From NCBI GenBank assembly GCA_023439305.1, contig JAEXOO010000042.1, positions 60,760-124,759 on the forward strand: a DNA stretch of 64,000 nucleotides. The letters run 5' to 3'. Positions 15,876-25,363 of this stretch are shown piece by piece. The translations under genes and the position numbers were made by a program. The notes under the pieces are model-generated. The model searched no databases, had not been told where the DNA came from, and saw nothing but the letters and a program-made list of their open reading frames with translations. The DNA is from Pseudomonadota bacterium. Its GTDB lineage: Bacteria > Pseudomonadota > Gammaproteobacteria > Burkholderiales > Burkholderiaceae_B. Position 1 is the first letter of the stretch, and each line of letters opens with the position of its first letter.

Positions 15876-18800
15876 TCAATCCTGGGAGAACCAGCGGTAG
15901 ATGAGGGCCAGGCCATTGACCGTGCCAGCGCTCAGTTCTGCGGTCAGCCCGCGCGCCAGTTTATAACTGGCGCGGCCTACTGTGCCGGTATCCGCCATGG
16001 CCTGCTGCAGACTGATCGTGATGTCCGCCGACAAGGCCTTGGAAATCGCGATGAACTTGCGTTCTTCGTCGCTGGTGCCGCTGTTCAGGGATTTGACCAC
16101 ACTTTCCACCGGCAGGATGCTGCCGGGACTGCCCAGGTCGCCGGAACGCATCGCTATTTCGTCAATGCCGAACTTGCGATAGAAAGGTTCGCCGTCGCCC
16201 AGGAAAGACGTGCCCACGCTCAGCAGCAAGGCAATATCGCCGCCCGAGTCGTCAGGACCGTGGCCCAGCAACAGCCAGGACAGTTTTTCGACTTCGCTGA
16301 CCTCCGGATAGGAGACCAGATCAATGCGCGGCCGGCGCGCCGTCCCCGCGACCTTGACACCCGCCTGCACAGCCTGGTTGGTGCGCAGGGCCTCTATATC
16401 CAGAATAGGCGCGGTAATATCGCCCTGAAACGTCACCGTGCCCCGCCTGAGCAAGAGCTTCTGACCGTAGAGTTCGATGCGCCCGCCGCGCGTGCGCAAC
16501 GCACCTATACCCGTCAGCTTGCCGCCTATCATCGTAATTTTCAGATTACCCACCAGGCCCGAGTTCACGCCGTAGCCGGTCAGGTAGAAGCGCGGTCCCA
16601 GGTCCACGTCGATTTCCATCGACATGTCCATGGTGCCTTCCACTTCTTCTTCCTGCAGCGTCTGTCCAGCGCGCAGCACCACAACATCACTGTCCACCGT
16701 GGGAATGCCGCCCAGCATGTCCAGGTTGAACCAGCCCGCGTCCGCCACCACCTTGCCGCGGATGGCGATCCGCGGCAGATTCATGTCCAGATCCAGGCGG
16801 CCCGACATCATGGCGTAACGGTCGGCGCGCTGCAAAATCGGGAATCGGAAAATATCCACGCCAAAAGCGCCTTGTTGACTGGACAGATCCCATTGCCCCG
16901 ACACCGTCAACTTGCCACCCTTGGCGTCCGGGCTTTCCTTAAGCCAGGTCGCGGTACGCCACTCCTGGGGTTCGACGCGCAACGTGGCGGGAAAGGTCAG
17001 GCTGTCCAAACGGAAGACATCGCCGTCAAAGCGCGCATCCAGGCTGCCGTCCAGCAAGCGTATGCCGTCATCCAGGCGCGTGAAGCGCAGGTCGCGGCCG
17101 GTGACCGTTCCACGACTGCTCCAGGCCCATTTTGCCCCCACATCGATGTTCACATCGGCATTCAGGCGACCACCCAGTTCCATGGCATCGCCCAGGAAAA
17201 GGCTGGTCCAACCCAGGTCGTCGATATTGGCCTTGACGTTGATCTTCTTGGCATCGCCGTCGCGCAAGGCAACTCCGCCGCCCGGCGTGGCATGCACCAG
17301 AGTTTCCGCCGTAGCGGTCAGGTAGCCCATGCGCTCGGTGCGCACGTCCAGCGCGGCATCCAGACGGCTGCGGCCGCCCTGGCCCGGCGTCGCCTTCAGC
17401 ACCAGACCCATTTCCTTCAACCCCAGAGGGAAAGGAGGCTCGGCCGGCACCTGTATGTCGCCGCTCACCCGCTGAATGCGGGCCTGCCCGCCCAATGCGC
17501 CGGCAAAGCTCAAGTTCCAGTCGGCCTTGACCTCGATCTCGTCAGGGCGCGTGTTCTTGCTCGCCGCAATCTTCACGCCACCTTTTTTTTCCTCCGCCTG
17601 ATCTTCAATCCCCAGCTTGCGCATCAGGCGCTGAATACGAGGCTGAGAAAGCACCAGATCCGTCAGTTCACCCTGACTGGCCCATTGTCCGGCCTGATAA
17701 CGGGATTCCTTATGGCGCAAGGCTACCCAGGCCTGGCCGTCCATAGTGGTGGCCAAGGTCGTTGCGCCGATCTTCACAGACCACGGCGTAGCGCCGGGCT
17801 GCGGCGCAAGGGGGTTGACCACCGCCGGCGACGCATCAGCCACGCGATCTGCAGCGGCAGAAGGCGCGATGGGCGCCGAAGCACCGGTTGCGCCTTGCTC
17901 TTGCGCCAGCTCCTGCACCCGTTCCTGCTCGGGAGCGGGAGGGGTCAGCGCGGCCGTGAACAGCACAGGCAAGGCAGACTGAAGCTTGACCCCCAGACCG
18001 GCATGGCTGGCGTCCAGGCGCATGATACGACCATCCCAATTTGCGGCTTTGCCTTGGGCGGCGAAGTTCCAGTTGCCGGCCAGAGCCAGATCAGCCTGCG
18101 CCACACCCTGTCCCAGCAGGTCGCGCCGGTCTCCGCCCAGATCGTACTGGCCCTTGAGCTCCAACGCATGGCTGGCGACCGAGCCTTTCAACTTGCCTTC
18201 GGCCAAGGCCTTGCCCAACTCCAGGCCCGGCCACAGCTGTTCCGCGCGCGGCATCTGCACCTGCAGATCCAAGACGCTGTCGGGCGCGCCGAAACTGCCT
18301 TTCAGGGCAAGCCGGTTATCGCCGATCTTCAGGTCGGTCAGGGCATCGGACACGGTGACGCTGCGCCACCAATCCGCACTCCCCGGCTGGGCAGGAGACA
18401 GCACATGGGCCTTGACCTGCCCCTGCGCCGCCTGCTTGTTCCAGCGGCTGCCCTGCAGCAATTGCACATCCACGTCAGCCGTCACAAGCTGGGCCTTGTC
18501 CACCAAGGTGACATCAAAACGGCCGTGGCCATTGATCAGCGCATCCGGCACCACATCGCCCAGCAGCGCATGCAGATCCAGCTTGTCGCTCTGGAACGAA
18601 CCCGTGAAGCGGTCCTTGACGTGGCCCCCTTCCTGCTGGGCATCCCAGGTAAATCCGGCATCCACCTTGGACTGGTCCGGCAACTGCAGCGCCAAGGTCG
18701 CCTGGCGCACAGGCACCGCGGCCAAAGGAGTCAGATCCGCCTTGGCATCCAGGCTGTAGCCTTGACCGCTGCCTTGCAGGGTCAGGGCTGCCTGATCCAG

Positions 18801-19649
18801 GGATCCGTCCAGCTTCAATTGCGCATTGATGACGCAATCGGGCAGCGGCTCGGGCTCCGGCACAGCCACGGGATCGGTGATGCGCTCTTCTGCGCTCGCG
18901 GCCGGCGTATCCGGTGCGGCAGCCCGAGCATGGGGCTTAGCGAGCGCCGCCTTGGGCGCGTAGCCCGGCAAATACTGCCGGGCGCAGATGGGGGATTCGG
19001 GCGTCAGGCCACGCGCAATGATCTGCACATCGGCCCGAGCGGGAAACGGCGCCTCAAAGCGCTCCAGATCCAGTTCGCCTTGCAGGCCGGCGCGCATGAA
19101 CTCGTTGGCCAGCATCAAGTCGTACAGGCGCAACTGCCCACCCTCGTTGCCCACCGACAGCGCGGCCGACAGATCGGCAATGGCCAGCGGCAAGGGCGCG
19201 CCGTCCTGGGTCAGCGTGAATTGCCCCACGGCCAGTTTATCCAACGCGATGTGCACTGGCAGCTCGGGCATCTGAAAAGGCTCCGAGGGCTTGACCTCAG
19301 TCGATGTCGTCAAAGCCACATCCACCTTGTGCGCGCTCAGCTCCACCACATGCAGACGCCGCTCCAGCAATTCCTTCCAGCGGGCCTGCAGATGCAGGCG
19401 CTCGATATCCACATGCGTATCGGGGAGATCCAGCACCAGTCGATCGACAGTCAAGCCATGCCAGACCGAGCCGCGCACGCCTTCGGCGCTGCCGTTGGCA
19501 TAAGGCAAGGCGGTGCGCACGGCCCAGCGCGTGCCCGCCTCGCTGGCCAGCACCCAATACACGAAGCCGCAAATCAACAGCAAGGCCGTGACCACAAAGG
19601 GTATGCCCCACAAGGCGAAACGACGGAACCAACGCCGTAGAAAAGCCAT
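15876..19649 (-). CDS. tamB: TamB, inner-membrane component of the translocation and assembly module (DUF490)
   Basis: A 1257-residue AsmA-like protein that spans the periplasm as a beta-rich groove and works with TamA in outer-membrane protein insertion and lipid transport. It has one N-terminal signal anchor (about 15-35, ALWGIPFVVTALLLICGFVYW), long repetitive beta-strand sequence, a low-complexity Ala/Pro-rich insert near 200-240 and another near 580-620, and the conserved DUF490 C-terminus from about 870, ending SAGTVNGLALIYRWFSQD. The length is like E. coli TamB (1259). Its first base overlaps the tamA stop. Confidence 0.93.
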   Translation of the reverse strand: MAFLRRWFRRFALWGIPFVVTALLLICGFVYWVLASEAGTRWAVRTALPYANGSAEGVRGSVWHGLTVDRLVLDLPDTHVDIERLHLQARWKELLERRLHVVELSAHKVDVALTTSTEVKPSEPFQMPELPVHIALDKLAVGQFTLTQDGAPLPLAIADLSAALSVGNEGGQLRLYDLMLANEFMRAGLQGELDLERFEAPFPARADVQIIARGLTPESPICARQYLPGYAPKAALAKPHARAAAPDTPAASAEERITDPVAVPEPEPLPDCVINAQLKLDGSLDQAALTLQGSGQGYSLDAKADLTPLAAVPVRQATLALQLPDQSKVDAGFTWDAQQEGGHVKDRFTGSFQSDKLDLHALLGDVVPDALINGHGRFDVTLVDKAQLVTADVDVQLLQGSRWNKQAAQGQVKAHVLSPAQPGSADWWRSVTVSDALTDLKIGDNRLALKGSFGAPDSVLDLQVQMPRAEQLWPGLELGKALAEGKLKGSVASHALELKGQYDLGGDRRDLLGQGVAQADLALAGNWNFAAQGKAANWDGRIMRLDASHAGLGVKLQSALPVLFTAALTPPAPEQERVQELAQEQGATGASAPIAPSAAADRVADASPAVVNPLAPQPGATPWSVKIGATTLATTMDGQAWVALRHKESRYQAGQWASQGELTDLVLSQPRIQRLMRKLGIEDQAEEKKGGVKIAASKNTRPDEIEVKADWNLSFAGALGGQARIQRVSGDIQVPAEPPFPLGLKEMGLVLKATPGQGGRSRLDAALDVRTERMGYLTATAETLVHATPGGGVALRDGDAKKINVKANIDDLGWTSLFLGDAMELGGRLNADVNIDVGAKWAWSSRGTVTGRDLRFTRLDDGIRLLDGSLDARFDGDVFRLDSLTFPATLRVEPQEWRTATWLKESPDAKGGKLTVSGQWDLSSQQGAFGVDIFRFPILQRADRYAMMSGRLDLDMNLPRIAIRGKVVADAGWFNLDMLGGIPTVDSDVVVLRAGQTLQEEEVEGTMDMSMEIDVDLGPRFYLTGYGVNSGLVGNLKITMIGGKLTGIGALRTRGGRIELYGQKLLLRRGTVTFQGDITAPILDIEALRTNQAVQAGVKVAGTARRPRIDLVSYPEVSEVEKLSWLLLGHGPDDSGGDIALLLSVGTSFLGDGEPFYRKFGIDEIAMRSGDLGSPGSILPVESVVKSLNSGTSDEERKFIAISKALSADITISLQQAMADTGTVGRASYKLARGLTAELSAGTVNGLALIYRWFSQD

Positions 19650-21424
19650 CAGAATGCGATTCCCAAAGAAAAGCTCAGGCGCAGGCGCTTGTCACGCTGT
19701 CCGTACGCCACATCAATATTGAAAGGACCTGCCGGGGTACGCACCACCGCGCCCAGGCCATATCCCCAGGCCAGCTTCATATCGCTGAAACTGGTGGCGG
19801 CGTCGCCCACATCCACAAAGGCGCGCATGCCGTACATGCTGGTGAAGAAGTGCGTGTATTCCACGCTGGCCACCGCCATGGCGGGCGCTCCGACGACAGC
19901 GTCGTTCAGCTGCAAGCCGATGCTCTGGAACTTGTAGCCCCGAATGCTGCGCGCGCCCCCTGTACGGTAGCCGAAGTCCGGCGGCGTGCGATCGTTCATG
20001 CTCCAGACCTTGCCGACCTCGCCCCGGACGGACAAGACGTCCCACTCGCCAATGGGCCACCATTGCTGCAAGCGCAGGTTGGCGCGGTAGAAAGGCTCAC
20101 CCTTGTCCAGGGTGATGCCGGCGCCCAGCCCCAGATCCACCAGATTGCCCTCGCGCGGATCGTATTTTTTGTCTACATCGCGCCGCAGCCACTGCCAGGT
20201 GGCGATGGCCGATGGCACTTCCCGCGTAGGCAGGCCCGTGATTTTTGTCTTGTCCCAGGCGCCCAGCAAACCCCATTCGGTTTCGTACTCAACCCGGCTC
20301 TTGCCCGCCGCCTGGCGCTCCTGGCGCAGCTTCCAGCCTATGGCCGCACGGGCGGTATCCAGTCCTTCGATGTCGGAACGGTCGTACAGCAAACCCAGGC
20401 TGTTCTTGTAGCCGCCACGCGTAGGCGGCAAGTGGATATCGTAGAAGGCGCGCTGGCGCTTCTTGTCCACGCCCAGGCCCGCTTCGGTCCAGATCGGCAG
20501 ACCCATTACGATATTCTGGCGGTACAGACCCTCCACTCGCACGCCGTGGTCGCTGTCCACGCCTAGAGAGCCCGTAAAACGCTTGGCCGGCGCTTCGGTC
20601 ACGCGCACCAGCACGGGCAGTTCAACCTCGCCGTCGGCACGCACTTTCTGCAAGCTGGACTCATCATCCAGCGTAACGAAGGCGCCCCGAAAAAAAGAGG
20701 TGGAGGCCAGCGACTGCTGCCATTCGTCCAGCATGTCCTGATCGTAAGGGTCGCCCGGTTCGTACCGCACATAGTGCTCGATCAAGGACTGCGGCACTCG
20801 TTTCAAACCCGATGTGACCAATTCGCCCATACGCACACGCGGCCCGCTCTTGACTCTTAACGTAAGGTCGGCGACATCCTCGTCGGCCAGAACCAATGCC
20901 CGCGTGCTTTCATAGCGGGCGTAATAGAAGTCCTGGCGCTGTACGCTTTCCAACAGATCCGATTTGGCCGACGACCACACTTTGTTCAAGAAGGGGTCGC
21001 CCCGCTTCAAGGGGAAGTCGGTCTTGATGCCTTCTAAGCGCACACTGAATTCGGGCTGGGTGATCTGGCCCTTGAAATCCAGATCCACCTCGCGCACACG
21101 GGTCAACTCTCCGGGCTCGATAATGATGTCCCAGGTTTCGCCGCCTATGTCCTCGCCCACCTCAAGTGTCACGACCGAATCAAAATAGCCCTGGGTTTCC
21201 AGGGCCGAAACGGTGGCATCGTGCGCCCTGCGGCGCAGACGCGAGACTTCGCCAAGGTCCTGGTCTTCCGCCAGCCGGGTAATGGCGCTGACCGCGCGCT
21301 GGATTTCCTTGAGGGCCTCGGGCGGCACGCCGCCCGGATCAATAATGACTTCGGGCACAGAAGCCGCCCAAGCCGGTCGGCTCAGGGCCAGCATCACCAG
21401 CAGGCAGAGGCCAGGTTTGAACAT
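19649..21424 (-). CDS. tamA: TamA, outer-membrane Omp85-family component of the translocation and assembly module
   Basis: A 591-residue protein with a signal peptide (MFKPGLCLLVMLALSRPAWA), three POTRA-like domains to about 270 and a 16-strand Omp85 barrel. Barrel signatures include GSLGVDSDHGVRVEG, GGARSIRGYKFQSIG (the conserved loop 6 RGY motif) and the C-terminal RLRLSFSLGIAF ending in Phe. I placed the start at the ATG 21424; an in-frame GTG at 21430 abutting the apbC stop is an alternative. It overlaps tamB, as in most proteobacteria. Confidence 0.92.
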   Translation of the reverse strand: MFKPGLCLLVMLALSRPAWAASVPEVIIDPGGVPPEALKEIQRAVSAITRLAEDQDLGEVSRLRRRAHDATVSALETQGYFDSVVTLEVGEDIGGETWDIIIEPGELTRVREVDLDFKGQITQPEFSVRLEGIKTDFPLKRGDPFLNKVWSSAKSDLLESVQRQDFYYARYESTRALVLADEDVADLTLRVKSGPRVRMGELVTSGLKRVPQSLIEHYVRYEPGDPYDQDMLDEWQQSLASTSFFRGAFVTLDDESSLQKVRADGEVELPVLVRVTEAPAKRFTGSLGVDSDHGVRVEGLYRQNIVMGLPIWTEAGLGVDKKRQRAFYDIHLPPTRGGYKNSLGLLYDRSDIEGLDTARAAIGWKLRQERQAAGKSRVEYETEWGLLGAWDKTKITGLPTREVPSAIATWQWLRRDVDKKYDPREGNLVDLGLGAGITLDKGEPFYRANLRLQQWWPIGEWDVLSVRGEVGKVWSMNDRTPPDFGYRTGGARSIRGYKFQSIGLQLNDAVVGAPAMAVASVEYTHFFTSMYGMRAFVDVGDAATSFSDMKLAWGYGLGAVVRTPAGPFNIDVAYGQRDKRLRLSFSLGIAF

Positions 21425-21430
21425 AGGCAC

Positions 21431-22516
21431 TCAGAGCGGACGAGGGACGACCTTGGGCCGCTGACCCGACGTATCGGGCGGCAACTGCGAGAGATTGGCC
21501 GACACGCGGTTGGCGATCTCCTGGTACAGACGGGCTTCGGCGCTATCGGCCGAGGCAATGACGGTCGGCGTGCCCGAATCGGTCTGGGCGCGGATGCTCA
21601 TGGCCAGCGGCAAGGCGCCCAGCCAGGGTACATTGAACTGCGCCGCCATGTCGCGTCCGCCATGCTGGCCAAAGACCGGGTCGGCATGACCGCAGTTCGA
21701 GCAGATGTGCACCGACATGTTCTCGACAATGCCCAGCACGGGCACATTGACCTTCTGGAACATGGACAGGCCGCGCTTGGCGTCAGCCAGCGCCAGGTCC
21801 TGCGGCGTCGTGACGATGACAGCGCCCGTCAGCGGCACCTTTTGCGACAGTGTCAGGGCGATGTCCCCTGTGCCGGGAGGCATGTCGATGATGAGGTAAT
21901 CCAGATTGTCCCAGCGGGTCTGGGCCAGCAATTGCGTCAACGCCTGGGTCGCCATGGGTCCGCGCCAGATCGCGGGCGCGTCCTCATCCAGCAGAAAGCC
22001 GATGGAATTGGCCTGCAGGCCATGGCCGATCAGCGGCTCCATCATCTTGCCGTCCGCGCTGCGCGGCTTTTCGTGCAGTCCCAGCATGATGGGCACGCTG
22101 GGGCCGTAGATGTCAGCATCCAGCAAGCCCACACGGGCGCCCTGCATATGCAGGGCCAGGGCCAGGTTCACGGAGGTGGTGCTCTTGCCCACGCCGCCCT
22201 TGCCCGACGCCACCGCAATGATGTTACGGATGTTGGGCATAGGACGCAGGCCTTCCTGCACGGCGTGCACGCCGATGCGCGGCTCCAGATGCAACTGGGC
22301 CAACCGGGCGCCTATGTCCGCCAGAGCCTGCGCAATACGCTCGCGCAACTGTCCCTGGATATCGTAGGCCGTGTAAGGCAGGAACAATGTGACCGACACC
22401 TGGTCGCCATCCACGCCGATCTCGCACCGGCCCGCATCCACCGACAGCTTCTTAAACGTGTTGGGGTCGGTTACCCCGGCCAGGGCCTGCAATACACGTT
22501 CGGAACTTACAGTCAT
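21431..22516 (-). CDS. apbC: Iron-sulfur cluster carrier protein ApbC (Mrp)
   Basis: A 361-residue MinD/Mrp-type P-loop ATPase. The N-terminal DUF59 domain occupies 1-90; the deviant Walker A is VASGKGGVGKSTTSVNLALAL near 103. The Fe-S binding CxxC is ICSNCG (about 254-257), followed by GHADPVFGQHGG, the family hallmark. It loads Fe-S clusters onto apoproteins in the cytosol. It sits immediately upstream of tamA on the same strand, with no gap before the alternative tamA GTG. Confidence 0.95.
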   Translation of the reverse strand: MTVSSERVLQALAGVTDPNTFKKLSVDAGRCEIGVDGDQVSVTLFLPYTAYDIQGQLRERIAQALADIGARLAQLHLEPRIGVHAVQEGLRPMPNIRNIIAVASGKGGVGKSTTSVNLALALHMQGARVGLLDADIYGPSVPIMLGLHEKPRSADGKMMEPLIGHGLQANSIGFLLDEDAPAIWRGPMATQALTQLLAQTRWDNLDYLIIDMPPGTGDIALTLSQKVPLTGAVIVTTPQDLALADAKRGLSMFQKVNVPVLGIVENMSVHICSNCGHADPVFGQHGGRDMAAQFNVPWLGALPLAMSIRAQTDSGTPTVIASADSAEARLYQEIANRVSANLSQLPPDTSGQRPKVVPRPL

Positions 22517-22618
22517 TTGTCCAAAACCTTGATATAAAGAAACATCACCATACCTTTAAACCAGAAGAATAGCGGATCAAAGGGAATTTTTTTGTACAGA
22601 TAGTGTCATACTAACCCT

Positions 22619-22885
22619 ATGAATACATTTAACCAGATTATCCGCACAGCCCTCTTTGTCTTGCTGACAATTTTCGGTGCAATCATGGCGTTTATTTTCA
22701 TGGTTTCCACCGCGATTGCCATCGGCATCCTGTACATCGTGGCGCGCATCAGCGGCCGGCCCTTCGGCGTCAAAGCCTACTGGGACCAGCGCCGCCGCCC
22801 GGTCGCCCCCGCGATGCAGCCCGGCGCATCCCGTGCGCCGCGTGCGCAGGACGTCACCGACATCGAAATGCGCGAGATCCCCTAA
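22619..22885 (+). CDS. Small hypothetical membrane protein (88 aa)
   Basis: I do not recognise a named family. Residues about 8-43 are strongly hydrophobic (FVLLTIFGAIMAFIFMVSTA then IAIGILYIVARI), one long or two short TM helices, followed by a basic segment (KAYWDQRRRP) and a proline/alanine-rich tail. It is divergent from apbC, with 102 bp between them. Two large hairpins follow its stop. The ATG lacks a strong Shine-Dalgarno. Codon use matches the surrounding genes, supporting a real gene. Confidence 0.6.
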   Translation: MNTFNQIIRTALFVLLTIFGAIMAFIFMVSTAIAIGILYIVARISGRPFGVKAYWDQRRRPVAPAMQPGASRAPRAQDVTDIEMREIP

Positions 22886-22892
22886 GCGCCTC

Positions 22893-22960
22893 GTCCGCAG
22901 CAGGTGCGGCCTGCTGCGGACAGGCGCAGGCCCCGCCGCTGAAACAGCGGCGGGGCCTGC
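22893..22960. terminator. Two tandem perfect hairpins, no U-tract
   Basis: First hairpin: 12 bp arms GTCCGCAGCAGG/CCTGCTGCGGAC, loop TGCGG (22893-22921). Second: 16 bp arms GCAGGCCCCGCCGCTG/CAGCGGCGGGGCCTGC with loop AAA (22926-22960). They follow the small membrane protein gene by 8 bp. There is no T-run, so I call it a probable 3'-end element without proof of termination. Confidence 0.5.
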
Positions 22961-23107
22961 GATTGCGCTCTTGACTCCCCCTCAAGCCAGCCTGCCCTGT
23001 CGTGCCTGTACGACCGTGGCCCCACGGCCTGTCTGCCATTGCCAGCAGAAGCGCGCAATTCGACATAAAATCCCCCCTTCCCTTTTACACTTTTTTTCTT
23101 TTACGTC

Positions 23108-25177
23108 ATGTCACGAACGATATTTGTCACGACCGCCCTGCCGTACGCCAACGGCTCGTTCCACATCGGCCACATCATGGAATACATCCAGGCCGATATC
23201 TGGGTCCGGTCGATGCGAATGTCGGGACATACGCTGCATTTCGTCGGCGCCGACGACGCGCACGGCGCGCCCATCATGCTCAAGGCCGAAAGCGAGGGCA
23301 TCACGCCGGCCCAACTGGTGGATCGCATCGCTGCCGAACGCCCTGCCTACCTGAACGGCTTTCACATCAAGTTCGATCATTGGCACCGCACGGATTCGGA
23401 CATCAATATCGCCCTGGCCCAGGACATCTACCGCTCGCTGCGAACCGCCGGCTTCATCGACACGCGCACCATCGAACAGTTCTATGACCCGGTCAAGGGC
23501 ATGTTCCTGCCCGACCGCTACATCAAGGGCGAATGCCCCAAGTGCCATGCCAAGGATCAGTACGGCGACAGTTGCGAAGTGTGCAGCGCCGTCTACGCGC
23601 CCACCGAACTGATCGAGCCCTATTCCACGCTGACCCGCGCGCGCCCCGTGCTCAAGACCTCCGAGCACTTCTTCTTTCGCCTGTCCGATCCGCGCTGCGT
23701 CGCCTTCCTGCAGGAATGGACCACCGGCGTCAATGCCCAGGGCAAGCCGCGACTGCAGTCCGAAGTGCTGGGCAAGACCCGCGAATGGCTGGGTACGGGC
23801 GAAGGCGCCGAGGCCTCCTTGAACGACTGGGACATCTCCCGCGACGAACCCTATTACGGCATTCCCATCCCGGACGCCCCGGGCAAGTATTTTTATGTCT
23901 GGCTGGATGCGCCGGTAGGCTACCTGGCGTCTCTGAAATCCTACTGTGCCGAACAAGGCCTGGATTTCGACGCCTTGCTGGATCCGAACGGCTCCACCGA
24001 ACAGGTGCACTTCATCGGCAAGGACATCGTGTACTTCCACGCCCTGTTCTGGCCCGCCATGCTGAAGTTCTCGGGCCGCAAGGTGCCCGACGCCCTGAAC
24101 GTGCACGGCTTCATCACCGTCAGCGGCGAAAAGATGTCCAAGAGCCGCGGCACCGGCATTTCACCGCTGCGTTACCTGGAACTGGGCATGGACGCCGAAT
24201 GGATGCGCTATTACATGGCCGCCAAGCTGAATTCGCACGTTGAAGACATGGATTTCAATCCTGAGGACTTCATCGCCCGCGTCAACAGCGACCTGATCGG
24301 CAAGTACGTCAACATCGCCAGTCGTGCCGCCAACTTCATCAGCAAGCACTTTGACGGCCAGCTTGCCTACCAGGGCGATACCGCCGCCTTGCAGACCGAA
24401 CTGCAGGCCGTGGCCGAGAAAGTGCGCGCAGACCTGGAAAACCGCGAATACGGCCGCGCCGTGCGCCAGATCATGGCCCATGCCGATGTCATCAACCAGG
24501 CCTTCGACACAGCTCAGCCCTGGGTCATGGCCAAGGGCATAGGCACAGCCGAGCAAGCCCAGAAAGACGCGCTGCAGGATATCTGCTCACGCACGCTGGC
24601 CGGTTTCAAGGGCCTGTCTGTCATGCTGGCCGCCATTCTGCCGGCGCTGACCGACCGCGTAGCACGCGAACTGTTCGGCATGGATCGTTCTTTTGTCTGG
24701 AACGATGCAACCGAACTACCTGCCCATATCGCTCCCTTCAAGCACCTGATGCAGCGTGTGGACAGCGCCCTGGTGGACGAGTTGCTGGCTCCCCCGCCCG
24801 CACCGGTTGTCGTGCCCGGCGGAGAAGCCATCGCCGACACCATCGACATCAAGGACTTCGCCAAGGTGGACCTGCGCATCGCCAAGATCGTGTCCTGCGA
24901 AGCGGTGGACGGCTCGGACAAGCTGCTGCGCTTGAGCCTGGACGCGGGCGAAGGCCGCCTGCGACAGGTGTTCTCCGGCATCAAGTCGGCCTACGAGCCT
25001 GAACAACTGGTGGGCAAGCTGACTGTGCTGGTGGCCAACCTGGCCCCGCGCAAAATGCGCTTCGGCATTTCCGAAGGCATGGTGCTGGCGGCCAGTCATG
25101 CCGACGAATCCGTCGACGACGGCATCTACGTGCTGGAGCCCTTCCCCGGCGCCCAGCCCGGCATGCGCATCCATTAA
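23108..25177 (+). CDS. metG: Methionyl-tRNA synthetase
   Basis: A 689-residue class I synthetase charging tRNA-Met. The HIGH motif appears as NGSFHIGHIMEY (about 14-25), the zinc knuckle as CPKCHAKDQYGDSCEVC (about 145-161) and KMSKS as GEKMSKSRGTG (about 341-351). The C-terminal 100 residues are the tRNA-binding dimerisation domain (DIKDFAKVDLRIAKIVSCE). Length and order match E. coli MetG (677). The leader is almost pure pyrimidine and has no Shine-Dalgarno before the ATG. A strong terminator follows 23 bp downstream. Confidence 0.97.
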   Translation: MSRTIFVTTALPYANGSFHIGHIMEYIQADIWVRSMRMSGHTLHFVGADDAHGAPIMLKAESEGITPAQLVDRIAAERPAYLNGFHIKFDHWHRTDSDINIALAQDIYRSLRTAGFIDTRTIEQFYDPVKGMFLPDRYIKGECPKCHAKDQYGDSCEVCSAVYAPTELIEPYSTLTRARPVLKTSEHFFFRLSDPRCVAFLQEWTTGVNAQGKPRLQSEVLGKTREWLGTGEGAEASLNDWDISRDEPYYGIPIPDAPGKYFYVWLDAPVGYLASLKSYCAEQGLDFDALLDPNGSTEQVHFIGKDIVYFHALFWPAMLKFSGRKVPDALNVHGFITVSGEKMSKSRGTGISPLRYLELGMDAEWMRYYMAAKLNSHVEDMDFNPEDFIARVNSDLIGKYVNIASRAANFISKHFDGQLAYQGDTAALQTELQAVAEKVRADLENREYGRAVRQIMAHADVINQAFDTAQPWVMAKGIGTAEQAQKDALQDICSRTLAGFKGLSVMLAAILPALTDRVARELFGMDRSFVWNDATELPAHIAPFKHLMQRVDSALVDELLAPPPAPVVVPGGEAIADTIDIKDFAKVDLRIAKIVSCEAVDGSDKLLRLSLDAGEGRLRQVFSGIKSAYEPEQLVGKLTVLVANLAPRKMRFGISEGMVLAASHADESVDDGIYVLEPFPGAQPGMRIH

Positions 25178-25200
25178 CCATTTGTGCGCCTGAACAAAAA

Positions 25201-25230
25201 AACCTCGCCCTAGGGCGAGGTTTTTTTTTG
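25201..25230 (+). terminator. Intrinsic terminator of metG
   Basis: Arms AACCTCGCCC-type stem with its complement GGGCGAGGTT and a run of nine T ending at 25229. The core CCTCGCCCTAGGGCGAGG is a perfect palindrome. Confidence 0.9.
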
Positions 25231-25246
25231 TCCTGATAGTCAGGAC
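25230..25246. repeat. 17-bp palindrome GTCCTGATAGTCAGGAC (copy 1)
   Basis: The stem GTCCT(GA).../...AGGAC follows the metG terminator and precedes the toxin-antitoxin module. A near-identical 17-mer (14 of 17 bases) occurs at 47578-47594, at the edge of the AT-rich patch. Its significance is uncertain. Confidence 0.4.
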
Positions 25247-25332
25247 GAAATCATCACGCCAAGTCACCTTTGTTCGTGGGGCATGACTACCATAGGAAAG
25301 AGGCTCCGCCCTATGCGTCAACCTTTTAAAAC

Positions 25333-25352
25333 ATACCCTTATCGGGTATAAT
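25333..25352 (+). promoter_or_regulatory. Promoter and operator of the toxin-antitoxin pair
   Basis: Perfect -10 TATAAT at 25347-25352. A palindrome ATACCC-TTATC-GGGTAT (25333-25349) overlaps it by three bases. It lies 14-31 bp before the toxin start, the usual position for the autoregulatory operator bound by an XRE-type antitoxin. The -35 is weak. Confidence 0.55.
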
Positions 25353-25363
25353 TGGAGCATGGC

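Noticed and set aside
15834..19640. Plus-strand open frame of 1268 codons opposite tamB
   Set aside because: It mirrors tamB exactly, has no ribosome-binding site and shows the composition of a shadow frame. tamB has signal anchor, conserved C-terminus and operon context.
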